Shown here piece by piece: positions 23,620 through 23,678 of a DNA stretch of 23,678 nt. Below the pieces are notes generated by a model that was not told the origin of the DNA, made no database searches, and saw only the letters and a program-made list of their open reading frames with translations. Both the position numbers and the translations under genes were made by a program. This DNA comes from DQWO01 sp964478545 (GTDB lineage: Bacteria > Desulfobacterota > Anaeroferrophillalia > Anaeroferrophillales > Anaeroferrophillaceae). Each line of letters opens with the position of its first letter. Within the stretch, counting starts at the first letter, position 1. The stretch lies in assembly GCA_964478545.1 (NCBI GenBank), contig CAYZIS010000038.1:1-23678 (forward strand). The letters run 5' to 3'.

Positions 23620-23678
23620 TTTATGATGGTTCCGTAAAAAGTCAGAGCGTCAGAATAGCCTTCCGGTGGCTTGGCAAT

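Noticed and set aside
1..23678. tRNA, rRNA, CRISPR arrays, integrase genes or replication origin
   Set aside because: None recognised by eye on either strand.

Overview
The window looks like an extracellular-electron-transfer (EET) locus from an anaerobic Desulfobacterota-type bacterium (formerly Deltaproteobacteria). Desulfuromonadia or a sulfate-reducing relative both fit; I cannot fix the genus. The grounds are the density of multiheme c-type cytochromes, a porin/dodecaheme module of the Geobacter Ext or Oet type, cytochromes resembling the OmcS filament family, a PAS/hybrid histidine kinase with a c-heme sensor domain, and a RAYT-type transposase remnant. All intact protein genes lie on the minus strand, so transcription runs from the right end to the left.

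Right end (20205-23619): a hybrid sensor kinase with one CxxCH motif in its extracytoplasmic domain, overlapping a GAF-domain gene by one base. The GAF gene carries a probable one-base frameshift. Next (15064-20112): an NHL beta-propeller protein, a periplasmic dodecaheme cytochrome, a dodecaheme lipoprotein (interrupted at a G7 tract) and a large outer-membrane beta-barrel, closed by a rho-independent terminator. This is the likely trans-outer-membrane conduit.

Middle (10418-14856): three successive genes with a CsgG/TolB-N-like alpha/beta domain, two of them lipoproteins, then a SurA/parvulin-type chaperone. Next (6328-10402): a 26-heme lipoprotein, a 16-heme cytochrome translationally coupled to it, and an NHL propeller. 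Then (1658-6211): two OmcS-like hexaheme cytochromes flanking a tetraheme cytochrome (frameshifted) and a YVTN-type propeller lipoprotein. A strong terminator built from REP-like repeats and a RAYT remnant follow, then a third 12-heme cytochrome (345-1151).

By eye I count 92 CxxCH motifs plus two CX5CH motifs in the eight cytochrome genes, and one more CxxCH in the kinase. A reasonable model: dodecaheme proteins collect periplasmic electrons, the barrel carries them across the outer membrane, and the 26-heme, 16-heme and OmcS-like proteins relay them outward or form filaments. The propellers, CsgG-like proteins and PPIase would support export, folding or assembly, with the heme kinase sensing redox state. 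The roles of individual genes in this model are inference.

The left edge (1-313) holds a MutY glycosylase remnant joined to a short copy of the 3' end of the GAF gene. That copy and the GAF gene end form a 43-base imperfect direct repeat (39/43) bracketing the whole cytochrome cluster. Three genes are broken by single-base indels in homopolymer runs, which could be sequencing error, real decay or slippage.
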